In this document: positions 8,749 to 18,937 of the stretch, piece after piece
Numbering within the stretch: position 1 is the stretch's first letter
Layout: each line of letters begins with the position of its first letter
Assembly (NCBI RefSeq): GCF_014107495.1
Contig: NZ_CP041969.1
Coordinates: 5,443,501 to 5,507,500, forward strand
Direction: 5' to 3'
DNA length: 64,000 bases
Origin: Cohnella cholangitidis
GTDB taxonomy: Bacteria > Bacillota > Bacilli > Paenibacillales > Paenibacillaceae
Program-made: the position numbers and the translations under genes
Notes under the pieces: model-generated
What the model saw: the letters and a program-made list of their open reading frames with translations, nothing else
The model's database searches: none
Told to the model about the DNA's origin: nothing

Positions 8749-9663
8749 ATGAATAAAGCGGGTAGCATGAAACCTTATCAGCAAGTGTCCAGGTCGGCTA
8801 AACTATTTCTTCACCTATTTTTCGTCGCTTTCAGTCTCGCGTGCATCATGCCCATCGTGCTGATCGTCTCTATCTCCATTTCCGACGAAAAAATGCTCAC
8901 GTTAAAAGGTTATAAGTTCTGGCCTGACGTTATTGATTTGTCCGCATATCGATTTCTGTTTACCGATTCGTCAACGCTGTTGAAAGCCTATGGGGTTACC
9001 TTAACCGTTACCTGTATCGGAACCTTATTGGCGGTGTTGTTGATTGCCATGTACGCATATCCGATCTTTCGCAAGGATTTTCCGTTCAAGAAAGCTTTTA
9101 ATATCTACCTTTTGATTACGATGCTTTTCTCCGGAGGGTTAGTCCCGTTCTACCTCTTGTATATCAATTACTTGGAGCTGAGAGATTCTCTTATCGCTCT
9201 TATCCTTCCGGGTCTTTCGAGCGCTTTCTATATATTCATTACGCGTACCTTCTTTCAGCAGACCATACCGGAAGAGATGATCGAGTCGGGTAAATTGGAC
9301 GGGGCTTCGGAGTGGCGGATTTTCTTCCAGCTTGTTCTTCCGATTTCGCTCCCGGTTCTTGCGACCATCGGCTTGTTCACGACGCTGATGTATTGGAACG
9401 ACTGGTTTAACTCCTTGTTGTTTATTAACGATACGGATAAGTTCTCCTTGCAGTACGTGATGATTCAAATGATTCGCCAGGCCGAGTTCTTCAAAAATCA
9501 ATTGGCGGGAAGCGGCGTAGCCTTGCTGGTGCAAGAAACGGTTCCCACGGAAAGTCTTCGCATGGCGATGGTTGTCGTCTCGATTGGTCCTATACTGTTC
9601 GTTTATCCCTTCTTCCAGAAATACTTCACCAAAGGGCTTACCATCGGGGCCATCAAGGGTTAA
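8749..9663 (+). CDS. ABC transporter permease (LplC/YtcP family), importer 2
   Basis: This 304-residue pore subunit pairs with the preceding LplB-type protein. Six helices are predicted. The coupling loop reads MIESGKLDGASEWRIFFQLV, the usual ESxKxDGAS variant of LplC proteins, and the C-terminus ends FTKGLTIGAIKG, a family hallmark (KGxxxGxxKG). The ATG at 8749 is preceded by AAAGGAG. The receptor gene follows after 65 bp. Confidence 0.9.
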   Translation: MNKAGSMKPYQQVSRSAKLFLHLFFVAFSLACIMPIVLIVSISISDEKMLTLKGYKFWPDVIDLSAYRFLFTDSSTLLKAYGVTLTVTCIGTLLAVLLIAMYAYPIFRKDFPFKKAFNIYLLITMLFSGGLVPFYLLYINYLELRDSLIALILPGLSSAFYIFITRTFFQQTIPEEMIESGKLDGASEWRIFFQLVLPISLPVLATIGLFTTLMYWNDWFNSLLFINDTDKFSLQYVMIQMIRQAEFFKNQLAGSGVALLVQETVPTESLRMAMVVVSIGPILFVYPFFQKYFTKGLTIGAIKG

Positions 9664-9728
9664 ACCGTCTAACTCTGGCTAAATGGCCGGTTAGAATATA
9701 TGATAAAATGATAGGGAGGCACGACGAA

Positions 9729-11326
9729 ATGAAGGCAGCAAAAGGTTGGGGCACGGCGCTTTCTTTGCTGATCGCGATCATGCTGGTTATCTCTGCTTGC
9801 GGTAACAATGACAACGCAAGCTCGTCAGGTCGCCAAGCGCGAAACCGACGGCAAGCAGCCAGACATCCGGCGATACCGGATCCGGCAATCCGGATATCTC
9901 CAAGTATCGCAAGCTCAAAGTGTACACGGTAGGTAATTTCCCTCAGAAGGACACCGCGGCGGTCGTAGCGGAGATCAACAAGTATCTCAAAGAGAAAATA
10001 AACGCCGAGATCGACTTCCAAGGACTCCCATGGTCCTCCTGGGCGGAAAAGATGGTTCTGGCATATCAGTCCGGAGAACAGGTAGACTTGACATTTGCTC
10101 CGAACTGGTCCGATTTTGCCAACAACGTAGCGAAAGGCGCCTTTCTGCCGCTCGATGAACTGTTGGCTCAATACGGACAAGGAATTACGCAGACGTTAGA
10201 CGCCCGTTTCTTCGAAGGCGGCAAAGTAAACGGCAAAATTTACGCGATTCCTACGAATAAGGAAATCGGCGAAAGCCACACCATTATGTTAAGAAAAGAT
10301 ATGGTGGATAAGTACGGGTTTGACGTAAGTGCCATCAATACATTGGAAGATCTCGAGCCATGGCTTGAGACCATTAAGGAAAAGGAACCCGGCTTCGCTC
10401 CGATCTGGCTGTCGGGCAGCGGTTCCGATACGCTTAGTTACTTCGACAAAACCAGGAAAAGCATGGAGGAAAACTTCCGTTACGAGCTGGTAGCGGGCGC
10501 GCCTGCCGTAATCGTGCTGGACACGAAGACGGACAAGATGGTCATCAGCTCGATGGAGAACGATGCCGCTATTTACAGATGGAGGCTCTACAGCGACTGG
10601 TTCAAGAAGGGCTACATCAACAAAGATGCCGCAACGACCAAGACAAGCACCGAAGACGCATTGAAAGCAGGAAAAACATGGATGAAGTTCGGCTCCGACA
10701 AACCGGATTCCGATAAGGAAGATTCTAGCGCCACCGGTATCCAGCTCGTCAAGCTTAAAGGAAACGATCCCGAGATGAGCACGGCGAGCATCAGCAACTC
10801 CATGATGGCCATCGGGCGCACATCCGTCGATCCGGAGCGGACGATGATGCTGCTGAATCTTCTCCACACCGACAAGCATCTGGTCAATTTGTTCGATTTC
10901 GGCGTGGAAGCTCGTCAATACGTTAAGCTGGAAGGCCAGGATAATTTCATTAAGCTGCCGGACGGCGTCGCTACCCGAGCGGATACGGGTTGGGCACCGG
11001 GCATCGAGTGGATGTTCGGCAATCAGACGCTCACTTATTTGTGGGAAGGCGAAAGCGCTGACAAATGGGAAAAGTTCAAGGAGTATAACGGCAGGGCCCA
11101 TAAGGTGAAATCGTTCGGTTTTAGCTTCAATACGGAACCGGTCAAAACGGAAGTATCGGTTATCAGCAATATTATCAAGGAATATCGTCCGTTGCTTGAA
11201 ACGGGCAGTCTGGACGCAGACAAGGTTCTCGCCGAATACAACGTCAAGTTAAAAGCCAACGGCATCGAGAAAATCCGCGCTGAGGCTCAGAAGCAGTATG
11301 ATGAATGGAAAGCGAAACAACCGTAA
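9729..11326 (+). CDS. ABC transporter substrate-binding lipoprotein (LplA type), importer 2; one-base frameshift
   Basis: The lipoprotein signal starts at ATG 9729 (AGGGAGG about 9 bases upstream) and reaches lipobox ISAC with Cys24. Within the Ser-rich linker, near 9829-9831, the frame is lost. Adding one base (GGT TCG CCA) restores SPSAKPTASSQTSGDTGSG and joins smoothly to KYRKLKVYTVG and the large binding domain. The restored protein is 532 residues, normal for LplA-like receptors. Uncorrected, the product would stop at 9932 and export would fail. Sequencing error is the simpler explanation. The ligand is unknown. Confidence 0.85.
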
Positions 11327-11333
11327 ATAGGCT

Positions 11334-11364
11334 AGGGGGAAGACTAACAAAGTCTTCCCCCTTT
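11334..11364 (+). terminator. Intrinsic terminator after importer 2
   Basis: AGGGGGAAGACT pairs exactly with AGTCTTCCCCCT around an AACAA loop, followed by TTTC. It separates importer 2 from its sensor kinase. The short T-tract may allow read-through. Confidence 0.8.
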
Positions 11365-11407
11365 CGTGCCGCATCGTCGCTTAAGGCCGAGCAAGAGGAG
11401 AGAGATT

Positions 11408-13144
11408 GTGAGACTATCGTTGCGATTTAAGGTAAGCGCTCTCGTTCTGCTATTAGTGACGCCTCTTTTTCTTTTCCTGTACTATACGAATATCTATTCA
11501 ACGAACATCGTTCGGGAGAAAGTCGCGAATTCCGCCTCGGATACGCTGGCTCTTCATTTAAGCGCCCTTGACGAACTGCTGGAGCAGACCGGCACTTATT
11601 TGACTCGCACGGCAAACGACAACCTGCTGTTGGAACTATACTCGGCAAGCGACCCGGATAGCGTGAACTATTACGTTTCCCTGCGGAAATTGATGGATCA
11701 ATGGTATAACGATGTCAGTTACTACTCCATTATCCGCACCGTGTTCGTCTATCATCAGAAGAGGGATGAATTGTTCCTAAGCAGCCGAAAAGAGTATTAC
11801 CAAGAGAGAGACGACATCCGATCCGGATTGTCTTCGCGGCTGGAAACGCTCAAGCTTCCAACTTCTTTGAAGTGGGAAATCGTCACCGTCGGCGGCGAAC
11901 CTGTCCTGTATAAGGCTCTGCCGGATAAAAGCGGAAGGTTGCTCATCGGCGTACTTGTCAGCATCGACTCGTTGGCACAGCCTTTAACGCAGCTAGGACC
12001 CGCAAGAAGCGATGAGAAGATCGGCATGATATCGAAAGACGGCAAGCCGTTATGGGGTCGATTCACGAATGAGGATCTCGTCAGCATCCGCGGCCTTCTG
12101 AATGAACAATCGGATCGCACCAGCGCCTCCATTCGTCTCGATGACGGTAACAACTATTTGTTCGTAGGCAAACCTTCCCTTTTTTCGGATCTCAACGCAT
12201 TCATCCTATTGGACGAAAAATCGCTATTGGATGAGCTTCCTTTGTTCCAACGCGTTATCGAAGGCATTCCGGCCGCGGTTATCGTGATGTTGGTCATTCT
12301 TCTTATTCTACTTAGTCGGCTAGTGTTTAAGCCGATTCATTCATTGACTAGCGGAATGCGCATACTGGGCAAGGGACAATTGGATTACCGACTAAAGGAA
12401 GGGAATACCAAGGAGTTTCAGTTGATAACGGAACAGTTCAATCGGATGGCCGAACAAATCGGCGATCTGAAAATCGACGTATACGAAGAGAAAATGAAAG
12501 TCCAGCAGGCCGAGCTTAAACATCTTCAGGCCCAAATCAATCCTCATTTTTTTATGAACTCCCTGAATATCGTCTACCATCTGGTAGAGCTTCAGAAGTA
12601 CTCTCTGATCAAAAAGATGATCGGCCATCTTGTTTCTTATTTCAGGTTCATTATGAGTACCAACGATACGTGGATTCCGCTTGCCAGCGAAATGAATCAT
12701 ATCCGGAACTATATGGAGATCCAAATGGTGATGTACCCGGATAAGCTGACCTATCGCGAACGTCTTCCGAAGGAACTCGAAAGTCTGTTCGTCCCGCCGC
12801 TGCTTATCCAGCCTTTCGTGGAAAATGCCATTAAGCATGGATTTATAGATAACTTAAAACCATTCCAAGTAGAGATAACGGTGAGCGCGGAATCCGGGGA
12901 TGACGGGGTCCCGTACGTTTCCATCCAAATCAGCGACACCGGACGGGGATTTTCCGACCCGCAACTCGAAATGCTTAACGGCGGTTTATATGAAAAAGAG
13001 CCGACGGACAGCCAGTTGGGGGTATGGAACGTTCGTAGACGCTTAGTCATGTTCTACGACGAACGAGCGAATCTTGCTTTCCGGAACGATCCTCGGGGAG
13101 GCGGAGTGGTAGAGATGAAGTTGCCTATGACGAGGAGGCCGTGA
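11408..13144 (+). CDS. YesM-type sensor histidine kinase, importer 2
   Basis: The frame is open from 11366, but that start lies just past the terminator stem. GTG 11408, after AAGAGGAGAG, fits better and gives 578 residues. Order: TM1 (about 8-28), extracellular sensor domain (about 30-285), TM2 (about 288-308), HAMP, His_kinase domain with phospho-acceptor H380 in QINPHFFMNSL, N box QPFVENAIKHGF near 470 and G box SDTGRGF. This is the LytS/YesM class that senses extracellular sugar or loaded receptor. It overlaps the response regulator by 4 bases, so the two are translationally coupled. Confidence 0.9.
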   Translation: MRLSLRFKVSALVLLLVTPLFLFLYYTNIYSTNIVREKVANSASDTLALHLSALDELLEQTGTYLTRTANDNLLLELYSASDPDSVNYYVSLRKLMDQWYNDVSYYSIIRTVFVYHQKRDELFLSSRKEYYQERDDIRSGLSSRLETLKLPTSLKWEIVTVGGEPVLYKALPDKSGRLLIGVLVSIDSLAQPLTQLGPARSDEKIGMISKDGKPLWGRFTNEDLVSIRGLLNEQSDRTSASIRLDDGNNYLFVGKPSLFSDLNAFILLDEKSLLDELPLFQRVIEGIPAAVIVMLVILLILLSRLVFKPIHSLTSGMRILGKGQLDYRLKEGNTKEFQLITEQFNRMAEQIGDLKIDVYEEKMKVQQAELKHLQAQINPHFFMNSLNIVYHLVELQKYSLIKKMIGHLVSYFRFIMSTNDTWIPLASEMNHIRNYMEIQMVMYPDKLTYRERLPKELESLFVPPLLIQPFVENAIKHGFIDNLKPFQVEITVSAESGDDGVPYVSIQISDTGRGFSDPQLEMLNGGLYEKEPTDSQLGVWNVRRRLVMFYDERANLAFRNDPRGGGVVEMKLPMTRRP

Positions 13145-14768
13145 TCGACCCTATGTACCGGATTTTGATCGTAGACGACCAATATTTCGCTTTGCTCGGT
13201 TTGCAGCAAGGCGTGGATTGGGGCGAGCTGGGCGTTACGGACGTTAGGCTTGCGGAAAACGTAGAGCATGCGGTGGAGTGCCTAAGAAACGACGCAGTCG
13301 ATCTGCTTATATGCGATATCGAGATGCCGGGGAGGAACGGGCTGGATTTGTTGGCCTGGGTAGAGCAACACTCGCCGAACACCCTGACCATTATGCTCAC
13401 ATGCCATGCGGATTTCGAATACGCGCAGCGTGCCATTCAACATGGAGCGTTTCATTATTTGTTAAAGCCCGTCGATTACGGGCAATTGAAGAAAGTGGCG
13501 GGCGAAGCTATCGCCGAAGCGGGCAGGCGGAAAGATCGGCAAAAGTATGACGATCTTATGCAGGATTATCGAAGGAAATGGGATCGGCAGCTGCCCATCC
13601 TGGTGGAACGCTTCTGGCAGGACGTTCTTAGCCGGCGAGCGTCGCTTCATCCGGATTCGTTGCAAAGATCCGCGGAAACTTACGGATTGGATTTCAAGCC
13701 GTGCGATCGTTTTATCGTGGTCCTGTTAGGTCTGGAGCAATGGAAAGAGAACCTGAGCGCGCGGGACGAGTCCATTATGGAATACGCGCTTCGTAATTTG
13801 GCCGGAGAACTTCTGTTGAGCGAGTTAGAAGGCGTCGTTCTTCAGAATCATGCGGGTCTTAATCTGGCGATCGTATACGAGAGGCGCGAAGCGGACCCTG
13901 TCGGCAACGTACTGAACGCAACTGCCGGCGGTTCTTGAACGAGTGCGAACGGCTGCTCCATTGCTCCTTGTCCATCTACATTAGCCCTTCGGTGCTTCTG
14001 TCGGAGATCGTGATCGCCTACGCTAACGTGACGGAGAGAGAACAACGCAACATCAACCGTTCCCGGCAAGTATTCACTGCCGTTTATCCGCCATCCGTTA
14101 AACCGCTGGAACAGATACCGACGGCGGCTCCTTTGAACTTGTTTTCGGAATGGGCCACCATCCTGGAACTCGGCGAACTAGAGGAATTGGATCGCCGCGT
14201 TACGCAATGGTTTAGCGGCAGCGGGACGGAAACCTGGACGAAAGAATCGCATGACCAGATCATCCATGGCATTCTCTTTATCATTCATACCCTACTTGCG
14301 AAAAAAGGGTTAACGATGCACGAGTCGGCGGAGTTGAAAAAACTGGCGGACAAGGAAAGCTATCCGAAACATATGACGGCCCTGCAGAGTTGGACAAGGG
14401 AATGCCTAGGGGCGACCGTGCGGCTTCTTCGGACAAGCAATAACGTATCCTCCACCGTAGTCGCCAAGATCGGACAATACATTCGTTCCCGCCTGAGCCA
14501 GGAGATAACCCGGGAAGATCTGGCCTCCCATGTCTACTTGAATCCGGCTTATTTGTCCAGGATGTTCAAAAAGGAGACAGGGCTATCTTTGTCGGACGCC
14601 ATCATTCAGGAACGAATACAGGAAGCCAAACGATTGCTGGAAGAAACAGAATACAAGATTACCGATATTGCGGAAAACGTAGGTTATACCAGCTTAGGGA
14701 GCTTTTCCAACTTGTTCAAAAGAATTGTCGGCGTAACGCCTCAGCAGTATCGGGCTAGAAAAAAATAG
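13141..14768 (+). CDS. YesN-type AraC response regulator, importer 2; one-base frameshift
   Basis: An N-terminal receiver domain (about 1-125: IVDDQ, phospho-acceptor Asp in LLICDIEMPG, switch Lys in YLLKPV) is followed by a central domain and a C-terminal AraC HTH pair (NPAYLSRMFKKETGLSLSDA, ITDIAENVGYTSLGSFSNLF). The frame changes near 13925-13935: the first part ends NATAGGS at 13938 while FLNECERLLHCSLSIYI continues in the -1 frame. One missing base restores 542 residues, normal for YesN. Start is GTG 13141 or ATG 13153. It presumably activates importer 2. Confidence 0.85.
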
Positions 14769-14798
14769 AACGAGAGCTGGTGCCAGCATGCCGATCGG

Positions 14799-15026
14799 AT
14801 GAACTTTCATCCGAATTATGCTCCGGAGGAAAATGATGAGGGAGATGGACAAATCGAGGCCAAAACCTCATGGAACGGCCCCGTTCTCGGAAGGATACCG
14901 GTCGACTGTACGAATGTATGGAAGGAATATTCCGTCGATCTAGACATCCCGGACGGCATCCAAGCTTTGTATTTTACGTATGTTGGCGAGGGAGGCGCAA
15001 ATCTGACTTCGGTCGTGTTGGAATGA
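14799..15026 (+). pseudogene. Orphan CBM6-like carbohydrate-binding module fragment
   Basis: This 75-codon frame ends at 15026. The pattern LGRIPVDCTNVWKEYSVDLD, then IQALYFTYVGEGGANLTSVVLE, resembles the C-terminal half of a family 6-like beta-sandwich module (sugar-facing Trp, LYFxY strand) as attached to xylanases and arabinofuranosidases. There is no signal peptide, catalytic domain or clear ribosome site. It is in the same frame as the preceding regulator but behind its stop. It is most likely a leftover 3' end after a deletion. Confidence 0.5.
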
Positions 15027-15073
15027 TCCGTCGGGGCTAATATGCCTGGGAAGAGCCGTTCCCGCTGGAATGC

Positions 15074-15088
15074 ATAAAGCGCTTACAT
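15074..15088. promoter_or_regulatory. cre-like site upstream of importer 3
   Basis: Read on the minus strand, ATGTAAGCGCTTTAT matches the Bacillus cre consensus WTGNAANCGNWNNCW at all positions but one. It lies about 40 bp upstream of the -35 of the importer 3 promoter, which suggests CcpA control. Confidence 0.55.
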
Positions 15089-15125
15089 ATAGTAAAGCCC
15101 GGGTAACGAAGTAAAAACTTGCACA

Positions 15126-15155
15126 TTGTTACAGCCAGAACGGGCTTATTATAAT
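15126..15155 (+). promoter_or_regulatory. Sigma-A promoter for importer 3
   Basis: TTGTTA (15126-15131) and TATAAT (15150-15155) are separated by 18 bases, 58 bp ahead of the ATG at 15213. The -10 is perfect. No other promoter is obvious between here and the kinase gene. Confidence 0.6.
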
Positions 15156-15212
15156 GAAAGCGTAGACATCGCATGCGGCATTGTCTCGAAAACATAAGAT
15201 GGGGGAACGGCT

Positions 15213-16954
15213 ATGAGAGGAAGAAAAGGAGAAAAAAAGTATGCCAAGACCGTAACAATGCTCTTGGCGGCAATCATGGTACTCTCTGCATGCAGCGGCA
15301 ATAACGGAGACAATAAGGATAATGCGCCGGCGAATCAAAGCTCAGCCGCAACGAACAAAGGAAGCGATGAAGCCGCGGGAAATGACACGACGGCGGATCC
15401 GACGGGCAAGTACGATCCCCCGATTGAAGTAACGACCGTCCGGAATTTGAGCGATGTCGTCGAGAATAACGTACTTGGCGTACTCCAAGGCGAAACACTG
15501 GAAGACAATAGATGGTCGCGGCTGTACGAGGATCAGCTCGGTATTAAGATAAAGTACGACTGGGTCGTTAAGGGCAACCCCGATTCGGACCAATACCTGC
15601 AGAAGTTGAACGTAACGCTGGCTTCCGGAGAACTGCCGGATTTCCTTCCGGTTAGCCCGATTCAGTTAAAGCAATTGGCGGAATCCGATCAGATCGAGGA
15701 TATGACGGAACTGTACGAGAAATATGCGTCTCCACTGACTAAGGATATCTTGTCACAGGAAGGCAGCGGCCCGTTCGATGCAGCGACGCTCGACGGTAGG
15801 TTGATGGCGATTCCGCAAGTCGAACCGTCGATTGAGCGATCCATGTTTATCTGGATTCGTACCGATTGGCTGGAGAAGCTCAGCCTTCAGCCGCCGAAGA
15901 CAATGGCAGATGTGCTCGCGATTTCGAAAGCGTTTGCAGAGAACGATCCAGACGGTAACAATAAGAAGGATACGTACGGCCTCGGCATGACGAAGGACAT
16001 CTGGGGCGGGGGAATGGGTCTTGAAGGTTTCATGGCCGGCTTCAAGGCGTTCCCGAACATCTGGGTAGAGGATGCGGAAGGAAATCTTGTTTACGGCAGC
16101 ATCCAGCCTGAAGTGAAGAAGGCTCTTCAGGAGCTCCAGAATATGATGAAGAGCGGTCAACTCGACAAGGAATTCGGCATCAAGGACGGCGGCAAAGTGG
16201 CGGAAGACATTACGGCGGGCAAAATAGGCATGGAGTACGGCGAACAATGGAATTCCATCTGGCCACTGCAGCTTAACAAGAACAACGACCCGAATGCGCA
16301 ATGGCGTGCTTTCCCGATCGTATCGGAGAACAGCGACCTGCCGAAAGTGCCTCAGAAGTTCAGCACGACGAAATTCTTCGCCGTCCGGAAGGGCGCGGAG
16401 CATCCGGAAGCGGTCATCAAGCTGTTCAATATGCACCTCGAGAAGAACTGGGGCGAATCGGCCGAATTTGACACGTATTACGCTCCGAAAGAAGCGGAAA
16501 GCGTGTGGCAGTTGTCACCGGTACAGCCGCGCCGCCGAAGAAAAACGTTACGGCGTATCGCGAGATCGACGCGGCACGCCAAGCGGGTGACATGTCGGTG
16601 CTGAAGGGCGAAGCCAAGACGATCCAGGAGAAGATTGACTTGTATAATTCCGGCTCGAAAGATGGATTCGCGGTATGGGGCTGGGAGCGCATTTATGGTC
16701 CGGAAGGCTCCATGGGAATTACTGACCAGTACGACAAGAACAATCAATTCCTGATTGACAAGTTCGTGGGTGCACCTACACCGACCATGGTCGAGCGGAA
16801 ATCCACCCTAGAGAAGCTGCAGGACGAGACGTTCGTCAAGATCATTCTCGGCCAGTCGATCGATGCTTTCGATAAATTCGTCGAGGACTGGAAGAAGCTG
16901 GGCGGCGAACAGATTACTCAAGAAGTCAACGAATGGTACGCAACGACGAAGTAA
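15213..16954 (+). CDS. ABC transporter substrate-binding lipoprotein (LplA type), importer 3; one-base frameshift
   Basis: The signal peptide begins MRGRKGEKKYAK and reaches lipobox LSAC with Cys27, followed by an Asn/Ala/Ser linker and the bilobal domain. The frame breaks near 16520-16525: WQLSPV continues in the -1 frame as TAAPPKKNVTAYREI. One added base gives 580 residues, the usual LplA-like size. The second half carries the family-typical end (QEVNEWYATTK). It is the first gene of importer 3, behind a clear promoter and cre-like site. Ligand unknown. The downstream pentonate enzymes suggest a pentose-containing oligosaccharide, but that is inference. Confidence 0.85.
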
Positions 16955-16960
16955 TGGTTA

Positions 16961-16997
16961 AGCAGGGGCAGGCGCCTATGGCTCCTGCCTCCTTGCT
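16961..16997 (+). other. Intercistronic hairpin between receptor and permease of importer 3
   Basis: AGCAGGGGCAGGCGCC pairs imperfectly with GGCTCCTGCCTCCTTGCT and is followed by TCTTT. It matches the position of similar hairpins in importers 1, 4 and 5 and probably tunes the receptor-to-permease ratio. Confidence 0.55.
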
Positions 16998-17026
16998 TCT
17001 TTGCACTTGAGACGGAGGGGATATAC

Positions 17027-17929
17027 ATGCGGAACAGAAAAGCGTGGAGGGAACTTCCCCTGCACTTGATGATCATACCGGGATTGCTGCTTGTCGGAAT
17101 CTTCTCCTATATTCCAATGGCCGGCATCACGATCGCTTTTCAACGATTCATACCTGCCAGAGGACTGTTCGGCGACCAGAAATGGGTTGGCTGGGACAAT
17201 TTCAATTATGTCATGGAGCTCCCCAGCTTTATGCAGGTACTCTGGAATACCTTATACATCTCAAGCTTCAAGCTCGTGCTCGGGCTTCTCGTGCCGATCG
17301 TATTCGCGATCTTGCTGAATGAGTTGAAGAACGAAGCGATCAAGCGCTCCGTCCAGACGACGATTTACCTTCCCTTTTTCTTATCATGGGTCGTCTTGGG
17401 TGGAATCCTGATCGACCTGCTGTCTCCATCCGGCGGAATTGTCAATAGCTTGCTGAAGTCTTTCGGAATGGAACCGATTTTTTTCCTGGGAGACAACAAG
17501 TGGTTCCCGGCCACTTTGATCGTATCGGACATTTGGAAGAGTTTCGGCTATGGAACCATTGTCTATCTAGCAGCAATAACGGGGATTGATCCGGGTCTGT
17601 ATGAAGCGGCAACGATCGACGGCGCGAACCGGTGGAAGAAAGTGTGGCATATTACGCTGCCCGGCATGCAAATGGTCATCGTTCTGCTGGCGGTGCTGAG
17701 TCTGGGTCAGCTTCTGAATGCCGGCTTCGATCAGGTATTTAACCTGTATAGCCCGCAAGTATACGAGAGCGGCGATATTCTCGACACCTTCGTATACCGG
17801 ATCGGATTGCTGGATGCTCAATTCGGTGTAGCAACGGCGGTCGGCTTCTTCAAATCGATCGTATCGTTCGTGCTGATCGCGGGTTCGTACTACTTCGCGT
17901 ACCGGTTCGCAAAATACAGAATCTTCTAG
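17027..17929 (+). CDS. ABC transporter permease (LplB family), importer 3
   Basis: This 300-residue membrane subunit has six predicted helices beginning LHLMIIPGLLLVGIFSYI. EAA loop: YEAATIDGANRWKKVWHITL. The ATG at 17027 follows GACGGAGGGG. It ends 12 bp before the second permease, whose ribosome site (AGGAGG) directly follows the stop. It forms the translocation pore with the next gene and relies on an ATPase encoded elsewhere. Confidence 0.92.
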   Translation: MRNRKAWRELPLHLMIIPGLLLVGIFSYIPMAGITIAFQRFIPARGLFGDQKWVGWDNFNYVMELPSFMQVLWNTLYISSFKLVLGLLVPIVFAILLNELKNEAIKRSVQTTIYLPFFLSWVVLGGILIDLLSPSGGIVNSLLKSFGMEPIFFLGDNKWFPATLIVSDIWKSFGYGTIVYLAAITGIDPGLYEAATIDGANRWKKVWHITLPGMQMVIVLLAVLSLGQLLNAGFDQVFNLYSPQVYESGDILDTFVYRIGLLDAQFGVATAVGFFKSIVSFVLIAGSYYFAYRFAKYRIF

Positions 17930-17941
17930 GAGGAACCTTGA

Positions 17942-18868
17942 ATGTCCGGCCAAACGTTAAAGCCTGCATCCCCCACGATATCTCAAACTATGAAAGCCGG
18001 CAAGCGGTTCGACTGGTTTGCGGCCGTCAATACGACGTTCCTGATTCTGGTTGCACTGCTGTGCGTGCTTCCGCTCATCCATATTATCGCGGTATCGTTC
18101 AGTTCCAGCACCGCTGCCGCAGCTGGCTACGTGAAGCTGTGGCCGGTCGATTTCACGCTCGCGTCCTATGAGTTCACCGGCGGTAGGGAAGGCTTCTGGC
18201 GCTCGATGCTCGTCTCCTTGGAACGAATCGCGATCGGAACACCGCTCAACTTGCTGCTGACGATCATGGTCGCTTATCCGTTGTCCAAAGAGTCGAAGAA
18301 CTTCCGATTTCGTCTCGTCTATGCGTGGATTTTCTTCATGACGATGCTGTTCAACGGCGGGCTGATTCCGTGGTACGTCACGATTAAAGAGCTTGGGCTC
18401 CTCGATTCCATCTGGGCGCTCGTTCTTCCCAACTCGGTTCCGGTATTCAGCATCGTGCTGCTGCTGAACTTTTTCCGCGAAGTTCCCAAAGAACTCGAGG
18501 AGTCGGCCGTGATCGACGGCGCGAGCCAGTGGACGACGCTCTGGCGGATTTATGTGCCGATCTCCAAGCCCGCAATTGCGACGTTGGCTCTGTTCTCGAT
18601 GGTGGAGCACTGGAACAGTTGGTTCGACGGCCTGCTCTTGATGGGAAACCCGGCTCATTATCCGCTGCAAAGCTACATTCAAACCATCGTGGTTCAGCAG
18701 AACTTCTCGGCGATGTCACGTGAAGATATTCTGAATATGGCGATGATTTCGGACAGGACGCTAAGAGCGTCGCAGATTTTCCTCGGCGCTTTGCCTATCA
18801 TGGCGGCCTATCCGTTCCTGCAGAAGTATTTCGTCAAGGGCATTGTGCTCGGCAGCGTGAAGGGATAG
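17942..18868 (+). CDS. ABC transporter permease (LplC/YtcP family), importer 3
   Basis: This 308-residue protein has a 25-residue polar N-terminal extension before six predicted helices. Coupling loop: EESAVIDGASQWTTLWRIYV. It ends FVKGIVLGSVKG, the family-typical C-terminus. It directly follows its LplB partner, and the sensor kinase gene begins 69 bp later with its own GGGGGGAG ribosome site. Confidence 0.92.
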   Translation: MSGQTLKPASPTISQTMKAGKRFDWFAAVNTTFLILVALLCVLPLIHIIAVSFSSSTAAAAGYVKLWPVDFTLASYEFTGGREGFWRSMLVSLERIAIGTPLNLLLTIMVAYPLSKESKNFRFRLVYAWIFFMTMLFNGGLIPWYVTIKELGLLDSIWALVLPNSVPVFSIVLLLNFFREVPKELEESAVIDGASQWTTLWRIYVPISKPAIATLALFSMVEHWNSWFDGLLLMGNPAHYPLQSYIQTIVVQQNFSAMSREDILNMAMISDRTLRASQIFLGALPIMAAYPFLQKYFVKGIVLGSVKG

Positions 18869-18937
18869 CCAAAATGAGATGAAACGGCGGCGCACCACTT
18901 GAACTATACTTAAGGAAAAGATCGGGGGGAGACTGCG

